DNA of 6,320 bases from Desulfobacteraceae bacterium (GTDB lineage: Bacteria > Desulfobacterota > Desulfobacteria > Desulfobacterales > Desulfosalsimonadaceae), in the NCBI GenBank assembly GCA_021162325.1, contig JAGGYV010000048.1, positions 1 to 6,320 on the forward strand, in the 5' to 3' direction. The notes beneath the pieces are model-generated. The model saw only the letters and a list, made by a program, of their open reading frames with translations, made no database searches and was not told the origin of the DNA. The translations under genes and the position numbers were made by a program. This document shows, one piece after another, positions 1-5,642 of the stretch. Every line of letters starts with the position of its first letter. The first letter of the stretch is position 1.

Positions 1-67
1 CAATTACGAAGAACAAAGTAACCCATAGGATTTAATTTAATTAATTGGGTCATATTTTTCCCCATAG

Positions 68-74
68 AAAGGAA
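68..74 (+). promoter_or_regulatory. Ribosome binding site of the NYN gene
   Basis: AAAGGAA ends six bases before the ATG at 81. It decides between this ATG and the upstream in-frame TTG at 45, which would add twelve residues of unlikely sequence. Confidence 0.7.
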
Positions 75-80
75 CATCAG

Positions 81-821
81 ATGACAGACGTTAAAACTGA
101 AAAACTGGCGGTATTAATCGATGCGGATAACGCACAGCCTTCCATCGTGGAAGGGCTTATGACGGAAATCGCAAAATACGGGACGGCCAATGTGAAACGG
201 ATTTATGGTGATTGGACGGCACCGGGCCTTAAGGGGTGGAAGGAGGTTCTGCTGAAGTATTCCATTCAGCCCATCCAGCAGTTTGGGTATACCACGGGAA
301 AAAATGCCACGGATAGCGCCATGATTATTGACGCAATGGACTTGCTGTATGCTGGAAAATTCGACGGATTCTGCATTGTCTCCAGTGACAGTGATTTTAC
401 CAAACTGGCATCCAGGATAAGAGAAGCCGGTCTGTTTGTTTATGGGTTTGGTGAAAAAAAAACGCCTGAACCGTTTGTTGCCGCCTGTGATAAATTTATA
501 TTTACGGAAGTGCTTCGTTTTAAAGATGATGATATTGAGAAAATAAATCGAAAAACAACTGCTGACTTGAAGCGGGATACAAAGCTGGTCAATCTGCTCC
601 GAAACGCGGTGGACGCATCCTCTGACGACAGCGGATGGGCGCATCTGGCAGCGGTTGGCAGCAATATCGCCAAACAGTCTTCCGAATTTGATCCGAGAAA
701 TTATGGATATAAAAAGCTGGGTGGTCTGGTGGCAGACATAAAATTGTTCCAGATTGAAGAAAGATCCGTGGGTGATGGCACGTCTAAGGCGATTTACTTA
801 AAAGATACCCGGAAGAAATAA
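81..821 (+). CDS. NYN (PIN-like) domain protein with C-terminal OST-HTH/LOTUS-like domain
   Basis: This is a predicted cytoplasmic RNA-acting protein of 246 residues. The N-terminal half (about residues 8-145) has the acidic motifs of the NYN/LabA-like branch of the PIN nuclease fold: LIDADN with D14 and D16, TDSAMIIDAMD with D78 and D84, and SSDSDF with D103 and D105. Known families of this fold bind a metal through these acids and many cleave RNA. Residues about 167-240 (LVNLLRNAV through NYGYKKLGGLV) match the OST-HTH/LOTUS pattern, a winged-helix RNA-binding module often fused to NYN domains. All expected acids are present, so the protein looks intact. The start is placed at the ATG preceded by AAAGGAA (68-74, 6-base spacer). 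An in-frame TTG at 45 has no such signal. The RNA target and role are unknown, and the downstream genes give no functional hint. Confidence 0.9.
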   Translation: MTDVKTEKLAVLIDADNAQPSIVEGLMTEIAKYGTANVKRIYGDWTAPGLKGWKEVLLKYSIQPIQQFGYTTGKNATDSAMIIDAMDLLYAGKFDGFCIVSSDSDFTKLASRIREAGLFVYGFGEKKTPEPFVAACDKFIFTEVLRFKDDDIEKINRKTTADLKRDTKLVNLLRNAVDASSDDSGWAHLAAVGSNIAKQSSEFDPRNYGYKKLGGLVADIKLFQIEERSVGDGTSKAIYLKDTRKK

Positions 822-909
822 AAAAGGTAAACATTCACAGGGCACCGCATCTGCTTTGTTGCCGAGCACTCGAAGTACATTGAAAGATACCCGAAATAAA
901 TAAAAAAAA
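801..909. repeat. Imperfect direct repeat duplicating the 3' end of the NYN gene, around a short insert
   Basis: The last codons and A-rich tail of the NYN gene (from 801) are repeated from 883. AAAGATACCCG is identical in both copies (801-811 and 883-893), and each is followed by a similar GAA/AAT-rich run ending in a poly-A tract, so the imperfect match spans about 25 bases. Between the copies lies about 57 bp (roughly 826-882) of different character. It contains CTTTGTTGC (854-862), which also occurs on the minus strand of the repeat element at 3784-3951 (3916-3924). The structure could be an old insertion or a local duplication. The link to the other repeats rests on nine bases and is weak. 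Confidence 0.55.
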
Positions 910-927
910 GAAAGCGGAAAAAAGTAT

Positions 928-1806
928 ATGCGATACGAAGGACAAATTTTCAGACCATTTAGCGAGGCCAACAGTTATCTGCTTCAATGCACCATCGGGT
1001 GCTCCCATAATCAGTGTACGTTCTGCGGCATGTATAAGGATCGTAAATACCGGGTACGGAGCCTTGAAGAAATCAAAGAAGATATTCGAATGGCAAAAGC
1101 CCAATACGGCGACCTGGAAAAAGTATTTTTGTGCGACGGGGATGCGGTGGCCATTGAAACCGATATTTTGCTTGAAATATTACAAACATTGTATGAGACA
1201 TTCCCGTCTCTGCGACATGTGGGCACCTATGTAGGGCCTCAGAGTACGCTGGCAAAATCCATGTCTGAACTGAGTGCCTTGCGGGCTGCCGGGTTGACCA
1301 AGGCCTATCTGGGAGTGGAGACCGGCGACGACCGGCTGCTTGCAGAAATTAAAAAAGGGGTGACCGCCGCCCAGATGCTTCAAGCCGGACAGAATTTGGT
1401 AAAGGCGGACATTAACCTGTCTTCCATGGTGCTTCTGGGAATCGCCGGCAAAGGGGAGCGGGCCCGTGAACATGCGATTGCCACGGCCGAGATCACCAAT
1501 AAGATGAAACCGCGTTACCTGGCGGCATTAACTACCACGCCGGTGCCCGGCACGGTGCTGTATCACAAGGTGCAGAAAGGGGAATTTGAACTCCCGGACC
1601 CGTTTGAGACCCTTGAAGAAATGAAGCTGATATTTGAAAATATCACCATGGACAATTTGAAATTTGTCGGGGTCCATGCGTCCAATTATCTGCCGGTCAG
1701 CGGCACGCTTCAGAAAGACAAGGCAAAGATGCTGGAAGCGGTGAATGCGGTTCTTGAAACAAGGGATACGGGGGCGTTGCGCAGCGAACAAATGCGCGGT
1801 CTTTAA
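928..1806 (+). CDS. Radical SAM protein with CX4CX2C cluster motif
   Basis: This 292-residue protein is a predicted radical S-adenosylmethionine enzyme. The iron-sulfur cluster motif lies near the N terminus within TIGCSHNQCTFCGMYK, giving cysteines C25, C30 and C33 with spacing CX4CX2C, plus an extra cysteine at C21. The usual superfamily spacing is CX3CX2C. The GCSHNxCTFCxMY form marks, as I recall, a common family of uncharacterised radical SAM proteins annotated only as Fe-S oxidoreductases. Other features of that family are present: VFLCDGDAVAI (67-76), the YLGVETGDDRLL segment (127-138) and NYLPVSGTLQKDK near the C terminus (253-265). The length fits a single radical SAM barrel, and no B12-binding or SPASM domain is visible. 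The substrate is unknown. The start is the only ATG ahead of the conserved region; a weak purine-rich stretch (AGCGGAAAA) precedes it. The gap to the NYN gene holds a duplication, so a shared operon is uncertain. Confidence 0.9.
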   Translation: MRYEGQIFRPFSEANSYLLQCTIGCSHNQCTFCGMYKDRKYRVRSLEEIKEDIRMAKAQYGDLEKVFLCDGDAVAIETDILLEILQTLYETFPSLRHVGTYVGPQSTLAKSMSELSALRAAGLTKAYLGVETGDDRLLAEIKKGVTAAQMLQAGQNLVKADINLSSMVLLGIAGKGERAREHAIATAEITNKMKPRYLAALTTTPVPGTVLYHKVQKGEFELPDPFETLEEMKLIFENITMDNLKFVGVHASNYLPVSGTLQKDKAKMLEAVNAVLETRDTGALRSEQMRGL

Positions 1807-1816
1807 AACAAAATGT

Positions 1817-1840
1817 TTGTACCCGTTCACAGAGGTACAA
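1817..1840 (+). other. Inverted repeat upstream of the outer-membrane protein gene
   Basis: TTGTACC (1817-1823) and GGTACAA (1834-1840) form a perfect 7-bp inverted repeat with a 10-base loop, eleven bases after the radical SAM stop codon and 42 bases before the next start codon. No T-run follows it, so it is not a standard intrinsic terminator. It could be an operator, an mRNA hairpin separating the two reading frames, or chance. Confidence 0.4.
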
Positions 1841-1882
1841 CCGGCTGACGCACTTCTCACTTTTTTGACGAATGAGGTCTGC

Positions 1883-2710
1883 ATGAAACCTGAAAAATGC
1901 AGAACAATTTTGCTGGTTATGATTTTTGCCGTGCTGATTCCTTTAGATTCGATGGGGGCGGAAAATTCTTCAAAAAATAAATTGCGCCTCGACATCGGCG
2001 TTTTGGTTCAGGATTATAAATGGGCGGAATACACGGATAACCGCAATAAGGTTTTGGAGGAAACCGGCAATCTTTATGGCTTAACCTGTGACATTGAATC
2101 GACAAAGAATATGATCGGATGGCGAACCGGCATTGATTTTTTTATCGGTCAGGTGGATTATGACGGGCGGACATGGTCGGATATACCGGTAAAGACGGAT
2201 GTGCTGTATGTTGGGTCAACGTTTTACGTTGATGTGATTCCTGGATACCGGTTGGATTCAGGACTGTGGCTGAAACCTTTTGCAGGACTTGGGGGAAAAC
2301 TCTGGCTCCGGGATCTGGATGATACCAAAACCAGTGACGGAGACCCGGTGAAAGGTGCCAGGGAATGGTGGGGATGTGTTTATGGACGGGTGGGACTCGG
2401 TGCGGAGTATCCGGTAACAAAAGAAATGGCGGTTTTTGCAGAAGCCGGTCTGAAACTGCCCATCTATGCCAGAAATGAGGCCAATTTTTTTGCGTCCGAC
2501 AGTCCCAGCGCAAGTCTTGAGCCGGAGCAGGATTTTTCCGGATTCGGCAATGTCGGGATTCGCTGGGAACAATGGGGCATCAGGGCGTCCTATGATGCCC
2601 TTCGGTTTGACCGGTCGGATGCGGTGTCTTCTGATATGTTTGACCTGTACCAGCCCCAATCAAAATCCGATGTTTACAGCGTTGAGATATTTTGGTCATC
2701 GGGGTTTTAG
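1883..2710 (+). CDS. Outer-membrane beta-barrel protein, secreted
   Basis: This 275-residue protein starts with a signal peptide: a basic N terminus (K2, K5, R7), a hydrophobic core (about residues 8-21) and a likely signal peptidase I cleavage near S23-M24-G25-A26. The mature part has short alternating hydrophobic stretches rich in Gly, Tyr and Trp, such as DVLYVGSTFYVDVIPGYRL and WLKPFAGLGGKLWL, separated by charged turns. The last residues, VYSVEIFWSSGF, end in Phe after alternating hydrophobics, which is the C-terminal signal read by the BAM machinery. I could not assign it to a named porin, omptin or adhesin family; 8 to 10 strands would fit its size. The start is set at the ATG following GAGG (1874-1877); earlier in-frame ATGs lie inside the radical SAM gene. 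It follows that gene in the same direction, 76 bp apart, and may be co-transcribed with it. The 3' end converges on the potassium-channel gene with only 24 bp between them. Confidence 0.8.
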   Translation: MKPEKCRTILLVMIFAVLIPLDSMGAENSSKNKLRLDIGVLVQDYKWAEYTDNRNKVLEETGNLYGLTCDIESTKNMIGWRTGIDFFIGQVDYDGRTWSDIPVKTDVLYVGSTFYVDVIPGYRLDSGLWLKPFAGLGGKLWLRDLDDTKTSDGDPVKGAREWWGCVYGRVGLGAEYPVTKEMAVFAEAGLKLPIYARNEANFFASDSPSASLEPEQDFSGFGNVGIRWEQWGIRASYDALRFDRSDAVSSDMFDLYQPQSKSDVYSVEIFWSSGF

Positions 2711-2734
2711 TTTTCTATTGCATTGCGATGGGTT

Positions 2735-3745
2735 TTATATCGTCTTTCGGGCCCTTTGGATGTTTTTAATGTCCCCCATAAGGATCAATGTGGTTCCTTG
2801 TTCCAGCAGGTAATCCGGTGGCGGATTAAAAGTGATTTCGCCATCCGGCGTTTTTGTGCCCAGCACTAGTAAATTAAATCTGTTTTTTATGTTGGATGCC
2901 ATCAGTGTTTTTTTGCTGAAGTCGGATTGGTCTGAAATTGTTAAATCATGGATTCGCAGATTTCCGTCACCGCTTCGGAGCATTTGATCAAGAAAGTTGA
3001 CAGCTGTTGGGCGGATCATTTCTGATGCCATTCGCAGTGCCCCGATAAAGTTTGGAGAAACGACCCCGTCTGCCCCGGCTTTTCTGAGTTTTGGTTCAAT
3101 CTTTTGATTGGTTACCCGGGAAATAATTCGGATGGTTGTGTTCAGCATTCGGGCGGTCATGGTGATGTAGAGGTTGTCTTTGTCCGACGGCAGGGAGATG
3201 ATGATTCCGGCCGCTTTTTCAATTCCCGCATTAATTAGATTATGGTCCTCTGTGGCGTCTCCTTCAATATAGAGAAGGTCCGGAGAGATGTCGATACACC
3301 GGTCAATGAGCGTTTTTTCTGTTTCAATCAAGACGACGGGCTCATGATTTTTAATGAGTTCACTGAGCAGGGGGCGGCCTGTTTCCCCGCCACCGCACAG
3401 AATATAATGGCTCGAAAGTTTCATGATTGTTTTTTTCATTTTATTTTTCCTTAAAATATCTGACAATTCGCCTTCAATCAGAATGGCGGTGAGGGTACTG
3501 ATGCCGTATAGGATAATTCCCATTCCGAATGTAATGAGAAACATGGTGAAAATCTGAGCGGCAGGGTTGCCGGTGATTTGGATGACTTCACCATAACCGA
3601 CAGTCGTTAATGAGATGACCGTAAAGTATGCGCAATCAAGCAGTGTTTGGTCGCCGGAAAAAATGGTATAATAACCAACGCTACCAATAATAAAGACATT
3701 GAATACGGCAAAAAGGATGAGGTAAAATTTTTGTTTGATGCCCAT
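2735..3745 (-). CDS. Potassium channel with RCK (TrkA-N/TrkA-C) domains, MthK-like
   Basis: This is a two-transmembrane potassium channel subunit of the inner membrane, 336 residues long, the same length as MthK. TM1 spans about residues 7-29. The pore helix and selectivity filter follow, with the filter T48-V-G-Y-G52 inside ISLTTVGYGE, and TM2 spans about 62-90. An RCK/TrkA-N Rossmann domain begins near residue 112, with GGGETG (118-123) fitting GxGxxG, the acidic residue E141 at the end of strand 2, and GDAT (162-165). A TrkA-C-like ligand-binding domain covers about residues 262-336. In the family, four channel subunits carry an octameric RCK ring that gates the pore in response to a ligand such as calcium or a nucleotide. 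The ligand here cannot be read from sequence. The first ATG has no Shine-Dalgarno sequence, while an internal ATG does (separate entry). Translational coupling to the upstream hemerythrin gene may once have helped initiation. Confidence 0.93.
   Translation of the reverse strand: MGIKQKFYLILFAVFNVFIIGSVGYYTIFSGDQTLLDCAYFTVISLTTVGYGEVIQITGNPAAQIFTMFLITFGMGIILYGISTLTAILIEGELSDILRKNKMKKTIMKLSSHYILCGGGETGRPLLSELIKNHEPVVLIETEKTLIDRCIDISPDLLYIEGDATEDHNLINAGIEKAAGIIISLPSDKDNLYITMTARMLNTTIRIISRVTNQKIEPKLRKAGADGVVSPNFIGALRMASEMIRPTAVNFLDQMLRSGDGNLRIHDLTISDQSDFSKKTLMASNIKNRFNLLVLGTKTPDGEITFNPPPDYLLEQGTTLILMGDIKNIQRARKTI
3437..3452 (-). promoter_or_regulatory. Internal Shine-Dalgarno and ATG at the start of the RCK domain
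   Basis: Reading the minus strand, AAGGA (3452-3448) is followed by an 8-base spacer and an in-frame ATG (3439-3437) encoding M103 of the channel. A second ATG follows at M108 (3424-3422). Starting at M103 would give a 234-residue soluble RCK protein. MthK is known to make a separate RCK chain from an internal methionine (M107) in the same place. The signal is seen in the sequence; its use here is inferred. The codons for Leu-Arg-Lys and an A-rich stretch could produce the match by chance. Confidence 0.5.
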
Positions 3746-3783
3746 GGATTTTATTTAAAATATAAAAATGGCAGGATTAAACA

Positions 3784-3951
3784 TTGACGAACTCGTAAAA
3801 AATCAGATTCCGATGGCAAAGAAAAAAGCTTCACCAAATCTTAAAATTGGCAAGGCGCGCAAATCCTGAGTGATGATTCGTACTTATCGTACTATGAAGG
3901 AACGAAGGATGTAGCGCAACAAAGAATTTGGACTTTTTACGAAGCCATCAA
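3784..3951. mobile_element. MITE-like repeat element, long copy (168 bp)
   Basis: This non-coding element has ends TTGA and TCAA and imperfect terminal inverted repeats. The left end TTGACGAACTCGTAAAAA pairs with the reverse complement of the right end, TTGATGGCTTCGTAAAAA, and about 16 of the first 21 positions match. AAACATTG occurs directly at both borders (3779-3786 and 3950-3957), consistent with a target duplication; the exact border inside it is ambiguous, and the minimal duplication would be ACA. It has no open reading frame of interest, so it would need a transposase in trans. Its right half shares a 30-base identical stretch (3920-3949) with the short copy at 5528-5583. It overlaps the hemerythrin stop codon and separates that gene from the potassium-channel gene. 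Similar end sequences occur in intergenic repeats of deltaproteobacteria as I recall them; this was not searched. Confidence 0.7.
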
Positions 3952-4439
3952 ACATTGGTCATTTCTTTAGCGTATACCTCAATAAGGGCTTTGACTTTCG
4001 GGTTTGCATCCATCATTGGAAAAAGGTCTGTTATTTCTCTTTTAGCGTGTATTTTTAAATCATCCAAAAATATGCGCATTTCTTCGATTAGTTCGTTTGA
4101 CAGTTTTTTTTGGGACGTCTGTAGATGTTTAATTTTAGCCGTTAATAATTGAAGCTGGGTTTCCAGTATCCCGTGTTCTTTTTGCAGGGTCATGAGCATT
4201 AGTATATGGCCGTATTTTGGTTCGCCTATGAGTGCTGCCGGGAAAAGGACCACTTCTTCAAACCGGAAATGCGCCAGCAACTCTTTTTCCAGAAAATTAA
4301 AAAAAGACGCAATTCCTTTAAAAAATTGCTTGTCCCGGCTTTTTAAGCTCTTGTTGAAGCTTACAACATATTCCGTGATGAGTTTATGCTCTTTTGCAAT
4401 TTTTGCTATGTCGTTGTTAATATTGTATATTCCATCCAT
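3948..4439 (-). CDS. Hemerythrin HHE domain protein
   Basis: This is a predicted cytoplasmic di-iron four-helix-bundle protein of 163 residues. The iron ligand pattern is complete across the four helices: H18 (KEHKLI), H57 and E61 (HFRFE, Hx3E), H89 (QKEHGIL), and H131 and E135 (HAKRE, Hx3E), with the FP that follows the second and fourth helices (LFP at 65-67 and 139-141). Such proteins bind oxygen, nitric oxide or iron, or protect iron-sulfur centres, and are frequent in anaerobes that meet oxygen. The start is the ATG preceded by AGAGGA (4452-4447, 7-base spacer); a longer form from 4493 lacks a ribosome binding site. The stop codon TGA is supplied by the inserted repeat element, and without the insertion the stop would be TAA at the same codon. 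It is transcribed toward the potassium-channel gene and probably formed an operon with it. Confidence 0.9.
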   Translation of the reverse strand: MDGIYNINNDIAKIAKEHKLITEYVVSFNKSLKSRDKQFFKGIASFFNFLEKELLAHFRFEEVVLFPAALIGEPKYGHILMLMTLQKEHGILETQLQLLTAKIKHLQTSQKKLSNELIEEMRIFLDDLKIHAKREITDLFPMMDANPKVKALIEVYAKEMTNV

Positions 4440-4446
4440 CTTGGTA

Positions 4447-4452
4447 TCCTCT
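4447..4452 (-). promoter_or_regulatory. Ribosome binding site of the hemerythrin gene
   Basis: AGAGGA on the minus strand lies seven bases before the ATG at 4439. It fixes the start and removes an 18-residue N-terminal extension that would begin at 4493. Confidence 0.7.
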
Positions 4453-4470
4453 GTAGATTGAAATAATTGA

Positions 4471-4490
4471 CATATAGGATATGGTATATG
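4471..4490. promoter_or_regulatory. Inverted repeat, possible operator upstream of the hemerythrin gene
   Basis: CATATA (4471-4476) and TATATG (4485-4490) are perfect inverted arms separated by eight bases. The site covers the candidate -10 box of the hemerythrin promoter, where a repressor would act. In such an AT-rich stretch a six-base palindrome can arise by chance. It does not match an FNR-type or HcpR-type site that I recognise. Confidence 0.3.
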
Positions 4491-4615
4491 CATTTAAAAG
4501 TCTATATTCTTTTATTTTTTTATTTAATTTTATTCCAATATTTTATGTATGAATCTGGACGTCGGAGTCATGGTTATCCGTTGTGTTCGTTTTTAAGACA
4601 GATTAGAGTGTCCGT

Positions 4616-5506
4616 ATGAAAAAGAGAATAAGTATGAAAAAGATAGTAGATAAACAAACGATAAAAAAGCATTACCAACAGGCGGACCTTGGGGCCAATA
4701 TCAGGAACGCATTTAACCGGACTGGTCGGGAGATCAAAGATTACACGGACACGGAATCCTTTGATGAATTTCATATCCGGGGACGGGAGGCCACAAGAGA
4801 ACTGGCACGGCTGGCGAAGTTACAAAAGGGTATGCGGGTTCTTGATCTCGGATGCGGTGTCGGCGGCCCGGCCCGAATGCTGGCGGCGGAATTCGGGTGT
4901 GTGGTCACGGGCATTGATCTGGTGGAAGAATACTGTGAAGCCGCAGCCATGATAACTGAGCAAACCGGTTTGTCGCATAGGGTAAATTTTCAGCAGGGCG
5001 ACATGACGGATCTTTCATTTGATGATCAGTCGTTTGATGCGGTATGGACGCTGCATACGATTATGAACATAGAAGACAAAACAACGTTGTTTGACAGTAT
5101 TTTTCGTATTCTTAAGCCCGGCGGCCGGTTCGTACTCTATGAGATTTGCGCCGGCTTTCATTTCCCGCCATATTTTCCCGTACCCTGGGCAGGGGATGCG
5201 TCCATGAGTTTTTTGCTAAGTCCGGATGATCTTCGTGTGAGTCTGAAGAAATCAGGGTTTGAAGAATTGCAATGGAGGGATGTTTCCGGCAAAGCTGCTC
5301 AATGGTTCCATGCCATTGCGGAATCAAGGGCGTCATCAGCGAAGAAAACAGGGGCCGTGGGGGCGGGAAAAAGAGACTCCGGTCCTGGAATTTCGTTGCT
5401 GTTGGGAAAAACAGCAGCTGAGAAATCCCGCAATGTGTTCCGCAATCTTACCGAGGACCGGATCAGGACCTTCTTTGGGGTATATCGGAAACCGGGAAAG
5501 GAATGA
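4616..5506 (+). CDS. Class I SAM-dependent methyltransferase
   Basis: This 296-residue protein has a Rossmann-fold methyltransferase core. Motif I is VLDLGCGVGGPAR (75-87), which binds S-adenosylmethionine. The acidic residue after strand 2 is D101 (TGIDLVEEY), motif III-like GDM is at 128-130, FDAVWTLHTIMNIED (140-154) carries motif IV, and LKPGGRFVLYEI (166-177) is the usual post-core motif. The preceding FDEFHIRGREATRELARLA (49-67) resembles small-molecule N- or C-methyltransferases of the sarcosine/dimethylglycine and tocopherol methyltransferase type, but the substrate cannot be assigned. Residues about 238-268 form a Lys/Gly/Ala-rich linker that may be a family-specific insertion. The start is uncertain: the ATG at 4616 and another at 4634 (residue 7) both follow only weak GAG/AGAG signals. 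It is divergent from the hemerythrin gene and followed by a short repeat copy, so it is probably transcribed alone. Confidence 0.88.
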   Translation: MKKRISMKKIVDKQTIKKHYQQADLGANIRNAFNRTGREIKDYTDTESFDEFHIRGREATRELARLAKLQKGMRVLDLGCGVGGPARMLAAEFGCVVTGIDLVEEYCEAAAMITEQTGLSHRVNFQQGDMTDLSFDDQSFDAVWTLHTIMNIEDKTTLFDSIFRILKPGGRFVLYEICAGFHFPPYFPVPWAGDASMSFLLSPDDLRVSLKKSGFEELQWRDVSGKAAQWFHAIAESRASSAKKTGAVGAGKRDSGPGISLLLGKTAAEKSRNVFRNLTEDRIRTFFGVYRKPGKE

Positions 5507-5511
5507 TTAAA

Positions 5512-5523
5512 GGATGAACATCC
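5512..5523 (+). other. Short palindrome after the methyltransferase gene
   Basis: GGATG and CATCC form a perfect 5-bp inverted repeat separated by two bases, directly before the short repeat copy. The loop is too small for a stable RNA hairpin and no T-run follows, so a terminator role is doubtful. Confidence 0.25.
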
Positions 5524-5527
5524 AATG

Positions 5528-5583
5528 TTGACCAAAGTCGGATTTCGATGGCAAAGAATTTGGACTTTTTACGAAGCCATCGA
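5528..5583. mobile_element. MITE-like repeat element, internally deleted copy (56 bp)
   Basis: The right part (5552-5581) is identical over 30 bases to 3920-3949 of the long copy. The left part (5534-5558) matches 3799-3823 with three differences in 25 bases. The two parts join at CAAAGAA, which occurs twice in the long copy (3817-3823 and 3920-3926), so this copy equals the long one with the segment between those repeats removed. About nine bases near the left terminus are also missing. AATGTTGA lies at both borders (5524-5531 and 5583-5590). It sits between the methyltransferase stop codon and the crotonase gene. Confidence 0.65.
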
Positions 5584-5642
5584 ATGTTGATATAGTGGTA
5601 ATTCGTCACCATGAAAACTTTTTAGCAGGATGTTGAAAAACG

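Larger units (their letters stand above)
4440..4615. promoter_or_regulatory. AT-rich divergent intergenic region between hemerythrin and methyltransferase genes
   Basis: This region must hold the start signals for both divergent genes and is much more AT-rich than its surroundings. For the hemerythrin gene a possible sigma-70 promoter on the minus strand is TAGACT (4504-4499) and TATCCT (4481-4476) with a 17-base spacer, each matching four of six consensus bases. A TTGACA on the plus strand (4467-4472) has no good -10 partner. For the methyltransferase no convincing promoter stands out; TATGTAT (4544-4550) is a weak -10 candidate. Confidence 0.35.

Noticed and set aside
21..50. Inverted repeat ACCCA / TGGGT upstream of the NYN gene
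   Set aside because: Only five base pairs with a 20-base AT-rich loop and no following T-run; not distinguishable from chance.
45..80. Longer NYN protein from the TTG at 45
   Set aside because: The TTG has no ribosome binding site and the extension has no family-like sequence, while the ATG at 81 has AAAGGAA at good spacing.
114..644. Minus-strand open frame of 176 codons opposite the NYN gene
   Set aside because: It overlaps the well-supported NYN domain gene completely and its translation shows no recognisable motif.
81..1806. NYN-LOTUS protein and radical SAM protein as a defence module
   Set aside because: Both family types can occur in defence loci, but there are no other defence, phage or mobile genes next to them, they are separated by a duplicated spacer, and the radical SAM protein belongs to a common housekeeping-like family.
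1745..1882. Outer-membrane protein extended upstream to 1745
   Set aside because: The extension lies partly inside the radical SAM gene and would bury the signal peptide; the ATG at 1883 has GAGG in front and opens the signal peptide.
2466..2813. Plus-strand open frame crossing the ends of the barrel and channel genes
   Set aside because: It overlaps two real genes in other frames and has no family resemblance or ribosome binding site.
3854..3924. Part of the repeat element as a small RNA or small protein gene
   Set aside because: There is no promoter-terminator pair or credible reading frame, and the segment is better explained as the interior of the repeat element.
5299..5535. Minus-strand open frame over the end of the methyltransferase gene
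   Set aside because: It is a shadow of the methyltransferase frame with no recognisable protein features.
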